NCBI GenBank assembly: GCA_004194705.1
Contig: SADC01000131.1
Coordinates: 1-64,000, forward strand
DNA from: Ditylenchus dipsaci
Lineage: Eukaryota > Nematoda > Chromadorea > Rhabditida > Anguinidae
Direction of reading: 5' to 3'
Length of the DNA stretch: 64,000 nt
The notes under the pieces were generated by a model, which was given only the letters and a program-made list of their open reading frames with translations, was not told the origin of the DNA and did not search any database. The translations under genes were made by a program, and so were the position numbers. Shown in pieces: positions 9,210 to 19,755 of this stretch. Every line of letters starts with the position of its first letter. Positions within the stretch are counted from its first letter, which is position 1.

Positions 9210-10541
9210 ATGGATGAATGGAAAGCTGCGTTCAAAGAAATCTTCAAGAAGACTCCAACTAAAACCGACTGCTTAGCTGCTTCAAAGACATTGAGAGGTC
9301 AGCATTTTTAGTACAGTTGAGCTCTCTGTAAGATACCCCTAGGGATGGGCCTAAAAGGTATCTTATGAAAAGCGTATCGTATGAGGAGCATGTCTTAAGG
9401 GGGAAAACATTAGTTGCAAAACCAAACGATCTAGATTCAAAGCGCATATTATAGAGTTAATAACTTATGAGGAGGGTATTTTATAGAGAGCGTCGACAGC
9501 TTGTTTGTTGGTCTGCTAATTACAGCATGAAAATAATCTTAGAAAGCTAAGACATATACTGCTATTTTAGCCTCGCTGCCCAAATCTCCGTTATCGAAGA
9601 AGAGGAAGTCATGCAAGTCGGAGCAGAGGTTGTCGATAAATAAGTCAGGCAAAGAACTATGGTCTCCGCAGAAGGTTGCTCAATTTGTTCGTACAGCTGA
9701 TGTCAAATGCAGCAGTGATGTTGTTTTGTCCAGACCGCTGTTGCGTAGTGTCGTCTTCAATTCTCCATCCAAGCAATGTAGCAGCAGGTGTCTTGACTTT
9801 GACTCACCATCTCTCTCAGTCTCAAAGCAGGATGCCTTCAATTTGCTCAAAACGCCGTCGCCTATGAAGTTTTTAAGCAAATCTGTCATCTGCACGAATG
9901 TTGGGGCCCTTCTTCGAACTCCTGGTAATCTAGTTAATCTGTGTATTTTTTGAAAATATTTTGCGCTTGCTTTGAGTGCTCTCCTTGAAGAGACACAGGC
10001 TGAAAGGGCAGCTTATAAATTCAAGAGCTGAAATTTTTTGGTCAATACTAATTTTTAATGCAAATTTAATTTTTAGAAAAATTGGTTATTCTGCAAGCAT
10101 TATCTTAATCCACTTTTCGATTTTAGGCATATGTCAATCTACATCAGATTGACCAATTTCCTTCACTTTTATCAAGGCGCGGATATTATATTTCACATTG
10201 AAAAATCAAACTGACTTAAAAAACTGGCTCAAAAATTTTGAGTGGAGACTGGTTACTTAATATGTTTGGGCTTTGACCGATTACACTGTCTTTTTTTAGA
10301 AAAAGACCCTGATACAGCTGAGGATGGCGATGAAGAATTTCTTGGAAATGATGGCGTCGACGTTAACAATATGGAAGTGACAGCCTTTCAGCCTGAAGCA
10401 GCAAAGCCCAAAAAGCAAAGTCGGCCTCGTAAGTCTGATGGAGCAAATTATGTCCGCATAAACTTAAAGAAGAAAAAGTTCGCTCCAAGGAACAAGGTCA
10501 ACTTTAAGAAGAAGTATTTCAAGAATAAGAGAAAGCAATGA
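9210..10541 (+). CDS. sld-2: SLD-2-like DNA replication initiation factor (RecQ4 N-terminal type)
   Basis: Three exons join in phase without correction: 9210-9297, 9571-9924 and 10300-10541, giving 227 residues. The N-terminus MDEWKAAFKEIFKKTPTKTD fits the Sld2/RecQ4 N-terminal motif (W..AF.......P...D). The middle exon is rich in Ser-Pro and Thr-Pro sites (LPKSPLSKK, ELWSPQK, FNSPSK, FDSPSL, LKTPSP, LLRTPG), as in Sld2, whose CDK phosphorylation lets it bind Dpb11/MUS-101 and load the replicative helicase. The C-terminus NYVRINLKKKKFAPRNK followed by KKKYFKNKRKQ matches the basic NFVRLNMK motif of RecQ4 and SLD-2. No helicase domain follows, as in the short C. elegans SLD-2. A pogo-like remnant lies in intron 1, and an AATAAA is at 10696. 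The symbol is by similarity. Confidence 0.8.
9314..9497. mobile_element. Degraded pogo/Tigger-like MITE
   Basis: Left end TACAGTTGAGCTCTCTGTAA, with internal ATCTTATGA(A/G) words. The right end is decayed (GAGAGCGTCGACAG). It lies wholly inside intron 1 of the SLD-2 gene. Confidence 0.6.
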
Positions 10542-10695
10542 TAAAATTGTGTGTCGTTTAGTTTAAATTTTGTCTTTCAACTTCACATCTTACCTCGATA
10601 AATTATCCTTTTTCTTGGTCGCCATTTAATTTCATGATTCATGCCTTAACTTATTTCAACGTTTCTTTATTTTGCAAGCTAACTAATTTTAATAG

Positions 10696-10701
10696 AATAA
10701 A
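10696..10701 (+). promoter_or_regulatory. Poly(A) signal AATAAA of the SLD-2 gene
   Basis: AATAAA 155 bp after the TGA at 10539. Confidence 0.5.
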
Positions 10702-10744
10702 GTGGATTGATGAGTGGATAAAGTGGACCTGCTTCTTTGGAGCT

Positions 10745-10826
10745 TTACTCATATGAAGCTTTCCTGCGCGTAACCTGCTTTACATCGCTGTCTGTTTCAT
10801 TGAAGTCTTCTTTATACGTGTCTTAA
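10745..10826 (-). CDS. Candidate terminal exon of an unrecognised gene
   Basis: After a minus-strand AATTAAG acceptor an open frame reads TRIKK/YKEDFNETDSDVKQVTRRKA depending on phase. The frame ending YKEDFNETDSDVKQVTRRKA then SYE stops at TAA (10745). Acidic then basic composition is protein-like. No upstream exon is found before the repeat block at 10949. A lone first exon on the same strand lies at 23822-23856 beyond that block. Unrecognised and weakly supported. Confidence 0.25.
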
Positions 10827-11907
10827 TTGCCCATTTCGAAAACAATATATTCAAAAATAAAGCACTTCAGTTATAAAGCTTTAGCCATTGCTTCCTCCAA
10901 AAAGCAAAAGTTTATTGTAAGCGGTGATTTCAGAATTTTACCAATTTAACACGAGAACGGCCGTTGTAAGAGTTGCTGATTCTGACGCAGAATTTCACGC
11001 TGAACAGGATGGTGCGGGTCCTTTTTGCTTCAATGATGTATCAAGTAGGTGAAAACGGGTCCGGAAGGTAACAAATTGTATATGCTTATTATCCAACTGG
11101 ATACTCACAAGTTTTAATCAATGCGCCCTGATGGTCATACTAAGCCGTTGCTCATAAAACACCAAAATGACTGCCAAGAGTTCAGCTTTCTAAAAGTATT
11201 GAACATAAGATTTTTCAGTTTGAAAAGTTGAGTTAAATCACATCTTGTTTGTCGAAATATAGATTTTCCAAATGTTCTTCCCTGACATTCCACAAGCCAT
11301 AACTTTGTGTATAGATCAGGGCTGGGCATGGGCCGACCCGAGACCGGGCAGGGCCAGGCCGAAGCTTGCGGCGGGCCGGCCCTAAAAAGCTCCGGCCCGG
11401 GCCGGCCCGGTGAGGCCCGGGTTAACTTACAGACAACTGGAAGTTTCACTATTTCAGAGGATTTTTTCACCGTTTAACAATGTTTTGCATTCAAGCGCCC
11501 ATTTATTATACAATTATTGGGCAGCAGACGATTGCGCCATTTCAAATTGCGCCAATTCAGATTGCGCCACATTCAAATTGCGCCAATGCAGATTGCGCCA
11601 ATGCAGATTGCGCCACTGCAAATTGCGCCAAAATCGAATTGCGCCACTGCACATTGCGCCATTACAACACTGCAAATTTCTGGTCATTTTACTGAAATTG
11701 GTCATTGAAGGACATGAAAACAGTCAGCCCTAATAGTAGAAGGGAACAAAATTCGTTGAGATCATATTAAAAAAGTATTTGCCTAACTTTGATTAGAGTA
11801 TATAATAGGGTTGGGTAATTCTCCGGAGAAATACTTTCCGGGTAATTACCCGGGTAATTACCCGGGTAATTACCGGTAATTACCGAAAAGCGGAGAAATA
11901 CTATTTG

Positions 11908-12345
11908 CTGATACCTAAACCATCTGGATGGTACCCAACCACCTGAATGGTACCCAAACCACCGGTATGGTACCTAAATCACCTGGATAGTGCCCAAACC
12001 ATCTGGATGTTACCTGAAACACCTGGACGGTACCCAAACCATCTGGATATCACTCAAAACACCTGGATATTACCCTAACCACCTGGATGGTACCCAAATC
12101 ACATGGATGGTACCCAAACCATCTGGATATCACTCAAAACACCTGGATATTACCCAAACCACCTGGATGGTACCCAAATCACATGGATGGTACCCAAACC
12201 ATCTGGATATCACTCAAAACACCTGGATATTACCCAAACCACCTGGATGGTACCCAAACCCCTGGATAGTACCCGAACCATCTGGATATTAATTAAAACA
12301 CCTAGATGATACCTAGACCATCTGGATGATACCTAAACCAAAAAA
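11908..12345. repeat. Tandem array, 80-bp higher-order unit of 16-18 bp words
   Basis: Words of the form ACCATCTGGATGGTACCCAA are repeated throughout. A higher-order unit beginning ATCTGGATATCACTCAAAAC recurs at 12041, 12121 and 12201, a period of exactly 80. Related words (GGATGGTACC...) appear again near 23110-23260. The open frames in it are not genes. Confidence 0.85.
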
Positions 12346-12498
12346 TTTCTGGCTGAGTAGGGTAGGTGGATTAAGTGAATGGTGATAAAAGTGATAAAAA
12401 AGTGAATGGTTGAAAAAAAGATAAAAAAGTGAATGGTTAGTGGCGTTTGTGATATTGTCGACCATAATTGCCATTAAATTGTCTATGAAGAAAGCAAT

Positions 12499-12657
12499 TA
12501 CCGTATTTCCTCTAATAAGGCGGCCCGCTCTAATAAGGCGGCCCCCCTCATTTTTTGACTAAAATTTCAGAGTTAAGGGCATTTTTGATTGACAATTTTC
12601 AGATTTTGGGGTTTGAAAAATAAGGCGGCCGGCCGCCTTTTTAGAGGAAATACGGTA
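12499..12657. mobile_element. Short ACCGTATTTCCTCTAAT MITE
   Basis: TACCGTATTTCCTCTAATAA at the left and TAGAGGAAATACGGTA at the right, with GGCGGCC words inside. Immediately to the right (about 12735-12850, minus strand) is a tRNA-like B box AGGTTCGACTCCC, probably a SINE remnant. Confidence 0.8.
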
Positions 12658-15267
12658 TACTTGTAAAATAAAAATATTCAAAATATATCAGCGTAAAAAT
12701 GAAGAAGATATAGCAGAAAAATAAAATAATGAAAAAATGTATCAGCTGGGAGTCGAACCTTCGACGTTTAAAAGGAGACCAGTAGTGTAAAGGAAAAGCA
12801 TGGCTCAAGCGGGAAGTGATTCCTGCATAATTAGGAAGTAAATATTGCCTCCCGAGCAATAAATACTAAAAATAGTATTTCTCCGATTTTTCTCTACGGA
12901 GAAATACTTAGTATTTCTCCGGGTAATTACCCGGGTAATTACCCGGAGAATTACCCGGGTAATTACCCATCACTCAACCCTAGTATATAATGGCGCAATT
13001 TGATTTTGGCGCAATTTGCAGTGGCGCAATCTGATTTTGGCGCAATTTGAATGTGGCGCAATCTGAATTGGCGCAATTTGAAATGGCGCAATCGTCGGCT
13101 GCCCAATTATTGCAATTGAATATTTTGAACTTCCAATTTCGAACCCCAGTGGGTGCAAAACTTGTTTATCTTCCTTTTTTATTCCCTCTAGATACAACTT
13201 TGGTGTCAAAATGATCTTCAGGCTCTTTGCTATCTAACAAGGTTATCATTGCAGCGTTTCACACCACTACAGCTCTTAGATAAAAACTGCTAACGAATAA
13301 AAAAAAGCTAATTAATGACATTTAAATGAAGCTTAAAGCACTAAATTATTTGATAATAAGGAGCGCACGAATTATTTCAATGGGTAGAAAAGCCATAAGA
13401 AAACCAAGACGGCCCAAAGATAAGTAATAAAAAAAAGTAAAGGAAAAGTACTACTATAAACAATGTAAGGAAGGCGCATAAAATAATTTTCTAAGGCGAA
13501 AAGTTCTTTAAAAATAGCTTAAAATTTTAAATATTGGTAAAAATTTTGAATTAAAAAAAAATTCGAAAATTTCGAATGAGAACATTTTTCCGGGCTTTTC
13601 CGGGCCGGCCCGGGCTTTTGAAAACGAGGTCCGGGCCGGGCCTGCAAAATCAAGGCCCGTGCCCAGCCCTGGTAGAGATGACATGTAACTCAATGATCAA
13701 AAAGAAAAAAAGAACAGAAACAGAAATTAAAACAGAAAAAACGCGAAAAATTTTCACACTCAACTTTTGATGACGGGTCCGACTAATTCTGAAATATCAA
13801 CCATACAGGGTATTCAGATAGTTGTACGGAAGTATTACTACCGAGAAAGTAGTACTCAGATTATAGTGGGGTGAGATCAAGAGATATCCACGTGTTGGTA
13901 CTAGTGTCGAGGCATTCAGACAGTGGGGTCTGAATGGTAATACCAAGTTGGTGGTGCTTACATGGTAGAGCTCAGGTGGCACCTACTGACATGGTAGGAC
14001 CCAGTTAGTTTAAGTTAGATAGTGATACCCATGGCTGCAACTTAGAAATTATAAACAACTCCCCTCTACCCTCCGAAAATTTCTCCCTCCTTGAACGGGT
14101 AAAGTGTAATACTCAGGTCGTTGTTGAGTCATTCACATGGTGATACCCAGTTGTTAATTGAATGCTTTTACCTCAGCTAGTGTAATCTAGGTAGTAGTAT
14201 GCAGGATTCAGTATATTAAACCATGAGGTAGATCAGACCATGTTGGGAGCCGGATCACTACCTGGGTAATACCTAGCACCTCAGTACCACCACAGCCAGT
14301 ACTTCCACATACTTCGTTTGCTTTCTTTTTGGACGATACATGTTACACTGGAAAATACATGAAACATCAAAAATAAAGCGTGCATAAAAAATAAATTGAA
14401 GTCTCGTTATCTTTTACAAGAAACCGTTCTTCAAAGAGTTTCGTCCCTCATAGGAAAACGTCCCCCACAAGGAAACGGCTCATAGGCAGTGCTGGCAATC
14501 CGCTCCGCTCCGGCTTCGCTCCGGCTCCGAGCCGGGAGCCAGATCCGGAGCGAAAAATTTGGATTCCCGGAGCCATTTTGGAGCCAGTTTTTTTGTTTAT
14601 TTAGTTACCCGAAAAGTTTGGGTATAAATTTTACTGTCAAATAAAAAAAAATTTGTGACAAAAAGCCTTCACTTATGGATTGTGGTGAGTGAATTCATCG
14701 ACAGGTGAATTCATCGACATTTTGGCGTTTTGTTTAATAGTCTTTGGTTCGTACCTTTTTTGATTGAAAATGTTCTGTTCTACTGGATAATCCATGCACC
14801 AATCAAATTAACTGGTCCTCCACTTGGTACATTTTTTATGTTTTTCAGGTTCCAAAACTAGTTTACTGTACTGATTCGAGCATACTAAAGAAGGTTGACA
14901 GTAGTAAAATCCTGAAGATCCTAAAGATGCTTTGACAGTAGCGTAAACGCGTTTTGCCAGATTCACGAAAAATGTAAAAAGACCATCGAAATATAAAATG
15001 GAATCCTATTGTTAATTTTGCTATGCCCTTAGTTTCCGCCTATTATTGTTCCAACTTGCTCCGTAAAAGTTGTTGAATTTAATTTTGAAATAATTGAAAA
15101 ATAAAAAAAATTTCAAATTAAATTAAAAAGCTGTAAAGGGGGAAATTTAACCCATGATATTTTGTGTGTAGAAAAAAAACCAAAATTAGATGTAGCAACA
15201 CCAATTTTACTTCTCAGTTTCAGTGTTTTCATAACTAACACTAACTATGCTAGCGTTAGGCTAACAC

Positions 15268-16558
15268 CAGTGTTTTCAAAAATCACAGTCACAGTCACCC
15301 ACAGTGAGGGTCACACCTCACTTCACACTCACAGTCACACTAAAATCACACTCACACTTGATGTGAGTGTGATTTTAAGTGTGACTGTGACTTTAGTGTG
15401 AGTGTGATTTTAATGTGAGTGTGATTTTAGTGTGAGTGTGACTGTGAGTGTGATTTTGGTGTGATGTGAGTGTGATTATCACAGTGAGACAGTGTGAGTG
15501 TGATTTTTGTCTCACAGTGTGATCCTGATCCCAGTGTTTGAGCATTATTTTAGTTAGTGATTCCGATTCGAGATACTTTCTCAAAATATTTTTCAGGGTA
15601 CTTCGACGTAGCTTTCTGCTTTGTGAACATATCGTCCGTAAACAATCGTCCCAGTCGTACATATTTCATTAATTTTCAATTTTAACGGCAACCCTTAAAT
15701 ATAACTATTCACCTCCTCATTGTTTATTTTTTTTTTTCCAAATGACATTACACGTTTTTACAAAATCGATTGCAGTAGACAACTAACTGCGCATTAAAAA
15801 AAATCTCGTACCGTATTTGCAAGAAGGTTGGAGTCCGAAACAGACCGGCGAGCCATTAGGTGGAACATCTCAGTATCTTTGCCTTGCTTGCGGTCACACG
15901 AAAGTTTGCTATCAGCCACCCTGAAACAAGAGTTGAAACTACACAAAATCATGAGCTATTAAAGTTGATGCAAACCTTCTTTCGCACTCCAGCTTCTCGA
16001 CTTTTAGCTTCAGACGATTGCATTCTTCGACGGAATTCAGCCAGCTTTTCCGAGTCTGGTCCAGCAATTCAATGATGTCCAAAATCTCTGAAAAATCTCC
16101 ATCCTCTTTGTGAAACTTGTCCCAGATTGGGTTTCTTCGGCGTTTCTTTGCACTCGACTTTTCAGATCGCGGTGAATTTAACTCAGACATCTAAAAGGAT
16201 GTATGTGAATAATAATATTAATAATAAAGCGACAAGCAACAGTACCAGCCTATTGAGAAAATAAAGTAAGATTCATACACAGAGTGAAAAATCACACACT
16301 GGAATGAGGATCACACTGTGAGACAAAAATCACACTCACACTGTCTCACTGTGATAATCACACTCACATCACGCCGAAATCACACTCACAGTCACACTCA
16401 CACTAAAATCACACTCACATTAAAAATCACACTCACACTAAAGTCACAGTCACACTTAAAATCACACTCACATCAAGTGTGAGTGTGATTTTAGTGTGAC
16501 TGTGAGCTCCACTGTGATTTTACAGTGTGAGGTGTGACTGTGATTTTTGAAAACACTG
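15268..16558. mobile_element. hAT-type element carrying a gene, TSD GCTAACAC
   Basis: Starts CAGTGTTTTCAAAAATCACA and ends with the inverse, TGTGATTTTTGAAAACACTG. The flanks are identical GCTAACAC at 15260-15267 and 16559-16566. Each terminal repeat is about 280 bp of GTGAGTGTGATTTTAG words (15268-15545 and 16290-16558). The roughly 740 bp between them is occupied by one small three-exon gene and contains no transposase. This is the layout of a Pack-type element. Confidence 0.88.
15555..16190 (-). CDS. Small basic coiled-coil protein inside a hAT-type element
   Basis: Three exons fit in phase without correction: 15973-16190, about 15808-15920, and about 15555-15617. The protein starts MSELNSPRSEKSSAKKRRR, with a basic cluster that could serve as a nuclear signal. 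A heptad-like helix follows (ILDIIELLDQTRKSW through CNRLKLKVEKLECERR), then LMARRSVSDSNLLANT and a short end (KYPEKYFEKVSRIGITN) before TAA. The total is about 125 residues. I do not recognise the family. It occupies almost the entire interior of the 15268-16558 transposon, so it is either a captured gene or a fragment of one. The intact splice sites and open frame suggest recent capture or continuing function. Confidence 0.55.
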
Positions 16559-16599
16559 GCTAACACTAACCTAACTCTAACACTAACATTTTAAACTAA

Positions 16600-17200
16600 C
16601 CCTACACTAACATGTTAGTGTTAGTCAGTGTTGTCCATTTGGCTCGCGCGAGCCAAACGAAAGACCAAAAATCGCATGTCCTAGCAAGCCAAATGGGTTC
16701 GAGCCGTATGGCTCGCCTTTATTTATATATGCGAGCCAATTGGCTCGCGTACTTGTTTTTTTTAAGCGAGCCGAACGCGAGCCAAAACCATACAAGCCAT
16801 TTGTATCGCGAACCATTTGGCTCGCAAACAAAAACGAATGGTTCGGCTCGCGCTTTTTATGTGAGTTTTAAGTTAAAACTTTTAACCGTCAATTTATTGT
16901 TAAAGACAAATAAAAGGACAAATAAAGTGTTACTAGCTTAATATTTGCAAAAATCAGTCAAAAATTGAAAAAAAAAAAATGAAAAAATAAACTAGATTTA
17001 TGCTTTATATCAGCAAGCACTATTTTCCGCGAGCCGAACCATACGCTTATTATAGATGCGAGCCAAATGGCTCGCGAGCTAAGAAGCTCTTGTCACTTTG
17101 TTCTTTAACTTAGCGAGTCATATTGCTCGCGAGCCATATGCCAAAAGTACGCGAGCTGCTCGCTCGCAAACGAGCCAAACGCACAACACGGGTGTTAGTG
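16600..17200. repeat. GCGAGCCAAA word repeat, both strands
   Basis: The word GCGAGCCAAATGG and its complement alternate from about 16640 to 17190, with an AT-rich centre (16870-17010). It is a decayed palindromic element. A B-box-like GGTTCGAATCTC at 17297 suggests a SINE fragment next to it. Confidence 0.55.
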
Positions 17201-17439
17201 TAAGGTTAGTTTAAAGGGGGAGTGTATCTCTTGTCCGTATCTAATCCCGCATGGAAATCGTTTAAATTCAAATTTAACCAATTTCCAAGCTTGCTGGTTC
17301 GAATCTCTCTGGGTGTAAACTTAATTTTTTTCGAGTTTTTTCAGTGATTGAGCTGAATTCACGCTAAAAAATATCGACGAATTGATTGGAAAGATTTGCG
17401 GGATTGCCTTTTCAGTCAACAACTGTCTTAAATTTGCGA

Positions 17440-17800
17440 AATCAGCCAGAAACCATATATTTCAATTTATGTCTATTTTATCTATCGGTCTATTTTATAA
17501 CTTTTTAAAGAGGGATAGCCATTTTCTAGAGTCAGAAATACACAAGGTACCTCATAAAAAAATTCATCATCAAATAGAAATAGACAGTACGTCAAAAATT
17601 ACTTCAGGAATCGGGTAGCGAAATACCTTTTTTATAACAGAAATAGATTAGCAAGTGAACCTCTCGAGCTTCTTTTTTTTGATAGCTTGATTTAGAAGAA
17701 AAAACGTACTGTCTATTTCTATTTGATGAGGAATTTTTTTTATGAGGTACCTTGCGTATGAGGTACCTTGCATATCTCTGACTCTAGACATTCCACAATG
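17440..17800. repeat. Hairpin repeat flanking AGAAATAGAC
   Basis: 17515-17600 (CTAGAGTCAGAAATACACAA, continuing into GGTACCTCATAAAAA) is inverted at 17702-17790. A GAGGTACCTTGC word is duplicated in the right arm. Non-coding. Confidence 0.65.
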
Positions 17801-17989
17801 ACATTCCACAAGCCATAACTTTGTGTAGAGATGACATATAACTTGATGATGAAAAATAAAAGAAAGAACAAAATCTGATCATAATTTTGGAATTAATGCA
17901 ACAATAGTTTATTGTGAAAACGTAACAAAATGCCCAAAATCAATATATAAGTTGCAACGCGAATTTCCTATAACTTTTTTTCTACTTGT

Positions 17990-18290
17990 AAAACCATAGT
18001 TCTGACACCAGATTCGTGCTCAGCGTGGTCCATTTGCTTATGCAACTGGTCTTAAAATATGAGAGTGAGTGTGAAATTTTGAATTTTGCTCAAGACAATG
18101 AAGATTCACATTTAAAATTAAATTAATTTGAACGTTTATTGTCTTGAGCGGAATTCAAAATTTTACACCGACTCTGATATATTACGACTAGCTGTATAAG
18201 CAAATCGACCACGCTGAACACGAATCTGGTGCCAGAACAGGAGGTTTCTTGGTAGAAAAGAAGTTATGGGAAATTCATCTTGCAATTTAT
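17990..18290. repeat. Palindrome with the CGTGCTCAGCGTGGTC word
   Basis: TTCTGACACCAGATTCGTG at 18000 is inverted at about 18240 around an AT-rich centre containing GTCTTGAGC. The ACACGAATC...GGTGTCAGAA word recurs at 26722, 30113, 31107 and 53931, so it marks a dispersed family. Its right end is interrupted at 18292 by the pogo-like element. Confidence 0.65.
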
Positions 18291-18840
18291 ACAGTTGAAC
18301 CTCGATAAGCCGACACCCAAGGGACCGAACCCAGGGTGTCTGCTTATCGAGATGTCGGCTCATCGAGGGTCGAAATGGATTTTAACACCAAGGTGTCGGC
18401 TTATCGAGGTTTTCACTTTATTTAGAGAAATAAACACAATAATATATAACCAGGAAGTGATATTAATAAGTTCGCATACCAGGAAGTGATACTAAATAAC
18501 AACAAGAACAGGGTACGCGATGTTTGCTTGTAAAACCATTTTCCTGTGAAGCCGTTTCCCTATGAGCAGTGCTGGCATTTCAAAATTTCCGACTATGGAT
18601 CTGGCTCCCGGCTCCGTTGAGGCAAATTTTTCGCTCCGGATCTGGCTCTGCGAGGAAAAATTTTCCGCTCCGGATCTGGCTCCGGCTCGGAGCCGGAGCG
18701 GAGCCGGATCCAGAGCGGGAGTAGAGCGGCTCTGGCTCCGATGTAAAAAAAGTGTCGACGAAATATCTGATAGAATAAGCCATATGAACAAAAATATGAC
18801 AAAAGGTAGAGTACAGGAACACAGTGATAACAAATACGCC

Positions 18841-18966
18841 ACTCTCTAATAGAACGACACCCGTTAGGACCAAAATTAGGGGGTAAACTATGTTTTATTA
18901 TATTTTTAACACAAAGTCTAAAAACATTTTGGATGTTAAAAAACGCCACGGCGTTCTATTAGAGAG
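18841..18966. mobile_element. Short MITE, ends CTCTCTAATAGAACG
   Basis: CTCTCTAATAGAACGACACC at the left and GGCGTTCTATTAGAGAG at the right enclose about 100 bp. The adjacent hAT-type insertion at 18970 has duplicated the last bases of its right end. Confidence 0.65.
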
Positions 18967-18969
18967 AAT

Positions 18970-19755
18970 CAGTGATGTTTTGTGTACACATGTAAACGCT
19001 CAAATGTTTTGTGTTGCGGTTACATTTTTGTAAACAAATGTACACAAAAGAATTCGAGTTTTTGTTTTTGAACATTTATAAAAATTTAAATTTTCTCATT
19101 TTCATTTTTGTACACAAATGAAAATAAATTATATTCGTTTACGTTTGTGTACACGAATGAAAATCAGAAAATGTTGTGTACCTTTGTGTGCACAAATAAA
19201 AAGTCAAAAGATTTGAGTAGGTTTATGTACACAAATGAAAACCCTGAAAATTTTGTTTATGTTTGTGTACACATGGGAAAAATATTGTACGCAACAAAAT
19301 AAAAAGCAAGACTGGTAAAAAAAACTCATAAAAGTGCATGAATGTAAAACCTCTATGTTCTTATCCGGTTTTTGAAATCCCAAAATGAGATCGAGCTTAT
19401 AACATGACTCGAGAAAGTATGTTTTTGTAATTTATTAGTATAGTACACATTGTTAATGCAATAAAACATTGTTGTTTTGTGTTGTGTACAATATTTTTTA
19501 TCTGTGTACACAAACACAAACAAAATTTTCAGGTTTTTCATTTGTGTACAAAAACGTACACAAACTTTCCACATTCGATTTGTGTACACAAACGTAAACA
19601 AAGATATTTTTATTTTCATTTGTGTACAGAAATGAAATTGAGAAAATTTAAATTTTCAAAAATGTTCAAAAAAAAAACACAATATTTTTTGCTTTCTTAT
19701 GTTTACAAAAATGAAAATTTTTCGCACACAAAAATTTGTAAAGAAAACAACATTG
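18970..19755. mobile_element. hAT-type element, TSD GAGAGAAT
   Basis: Starts CAGTGATGTTTTGTGTACAC and ends ACAACATTG, flanked by identical GAGAGAAT (18962-18969 and 19756-19763). Both arms are made of TTTGTGTACACAAATGAAAA words in opposite orientation. The open frames are repeats of that word and not genes. Confidence 0.82.

Larger units (their letters stand above)
11806..12982. mobile_element. Nested hAT-type element, TSD GTATATAA
   Basis: TAGGGTTGGGTAATTC at the left and TACCCATCACTCAACCCTA at the right, flanked by identical GTATATAA (11798-11805 and 12983-12990). The inner ends repeat GGGTAATTACCC. It carries an 80-bp tandem array and a complete ACCGTATTT MITE (12499-12657). It lies inside the 11317-13671 element. 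Confidence 0.85.
11317..13671. mobile_element. hAT-type element, ends CAGGGCTGGGCA, TSD GTAKAGAT
   Basis: Starts CAGGGCTGGGCATGGGCC and ends GGCCCGTGCCCAGCCCTG, classic hAT-style termini. The flanks are GTATAGAT (11309-11316) and GTAGAGAT (13672-13679), 7 of 8 identical. The same target without the element is present at about 17812-17835 and, inverted, at about 21735-21760. The interior is other repeats: GGCGCAAT words at both sides (11530-11690 and 12985-13110) and a nested hAT-type element at 11806. No transposase frame was seen. Confidence 0.9.

Noticed and set aside
11135..13210. Several open frames of 60-110 residues
   Set aside because: They are translations of GC-rich hAT ends, GGCGCAAT words and the 80-bp array, with repeating nonsense peptides and overlapping frames on both strands.
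16612..16941. Open frame of 109 residues
   Set aside because: It lies in the GCGAGCCAAA palindromic repeat, has a matching frame on the other strand and resembles no protein.
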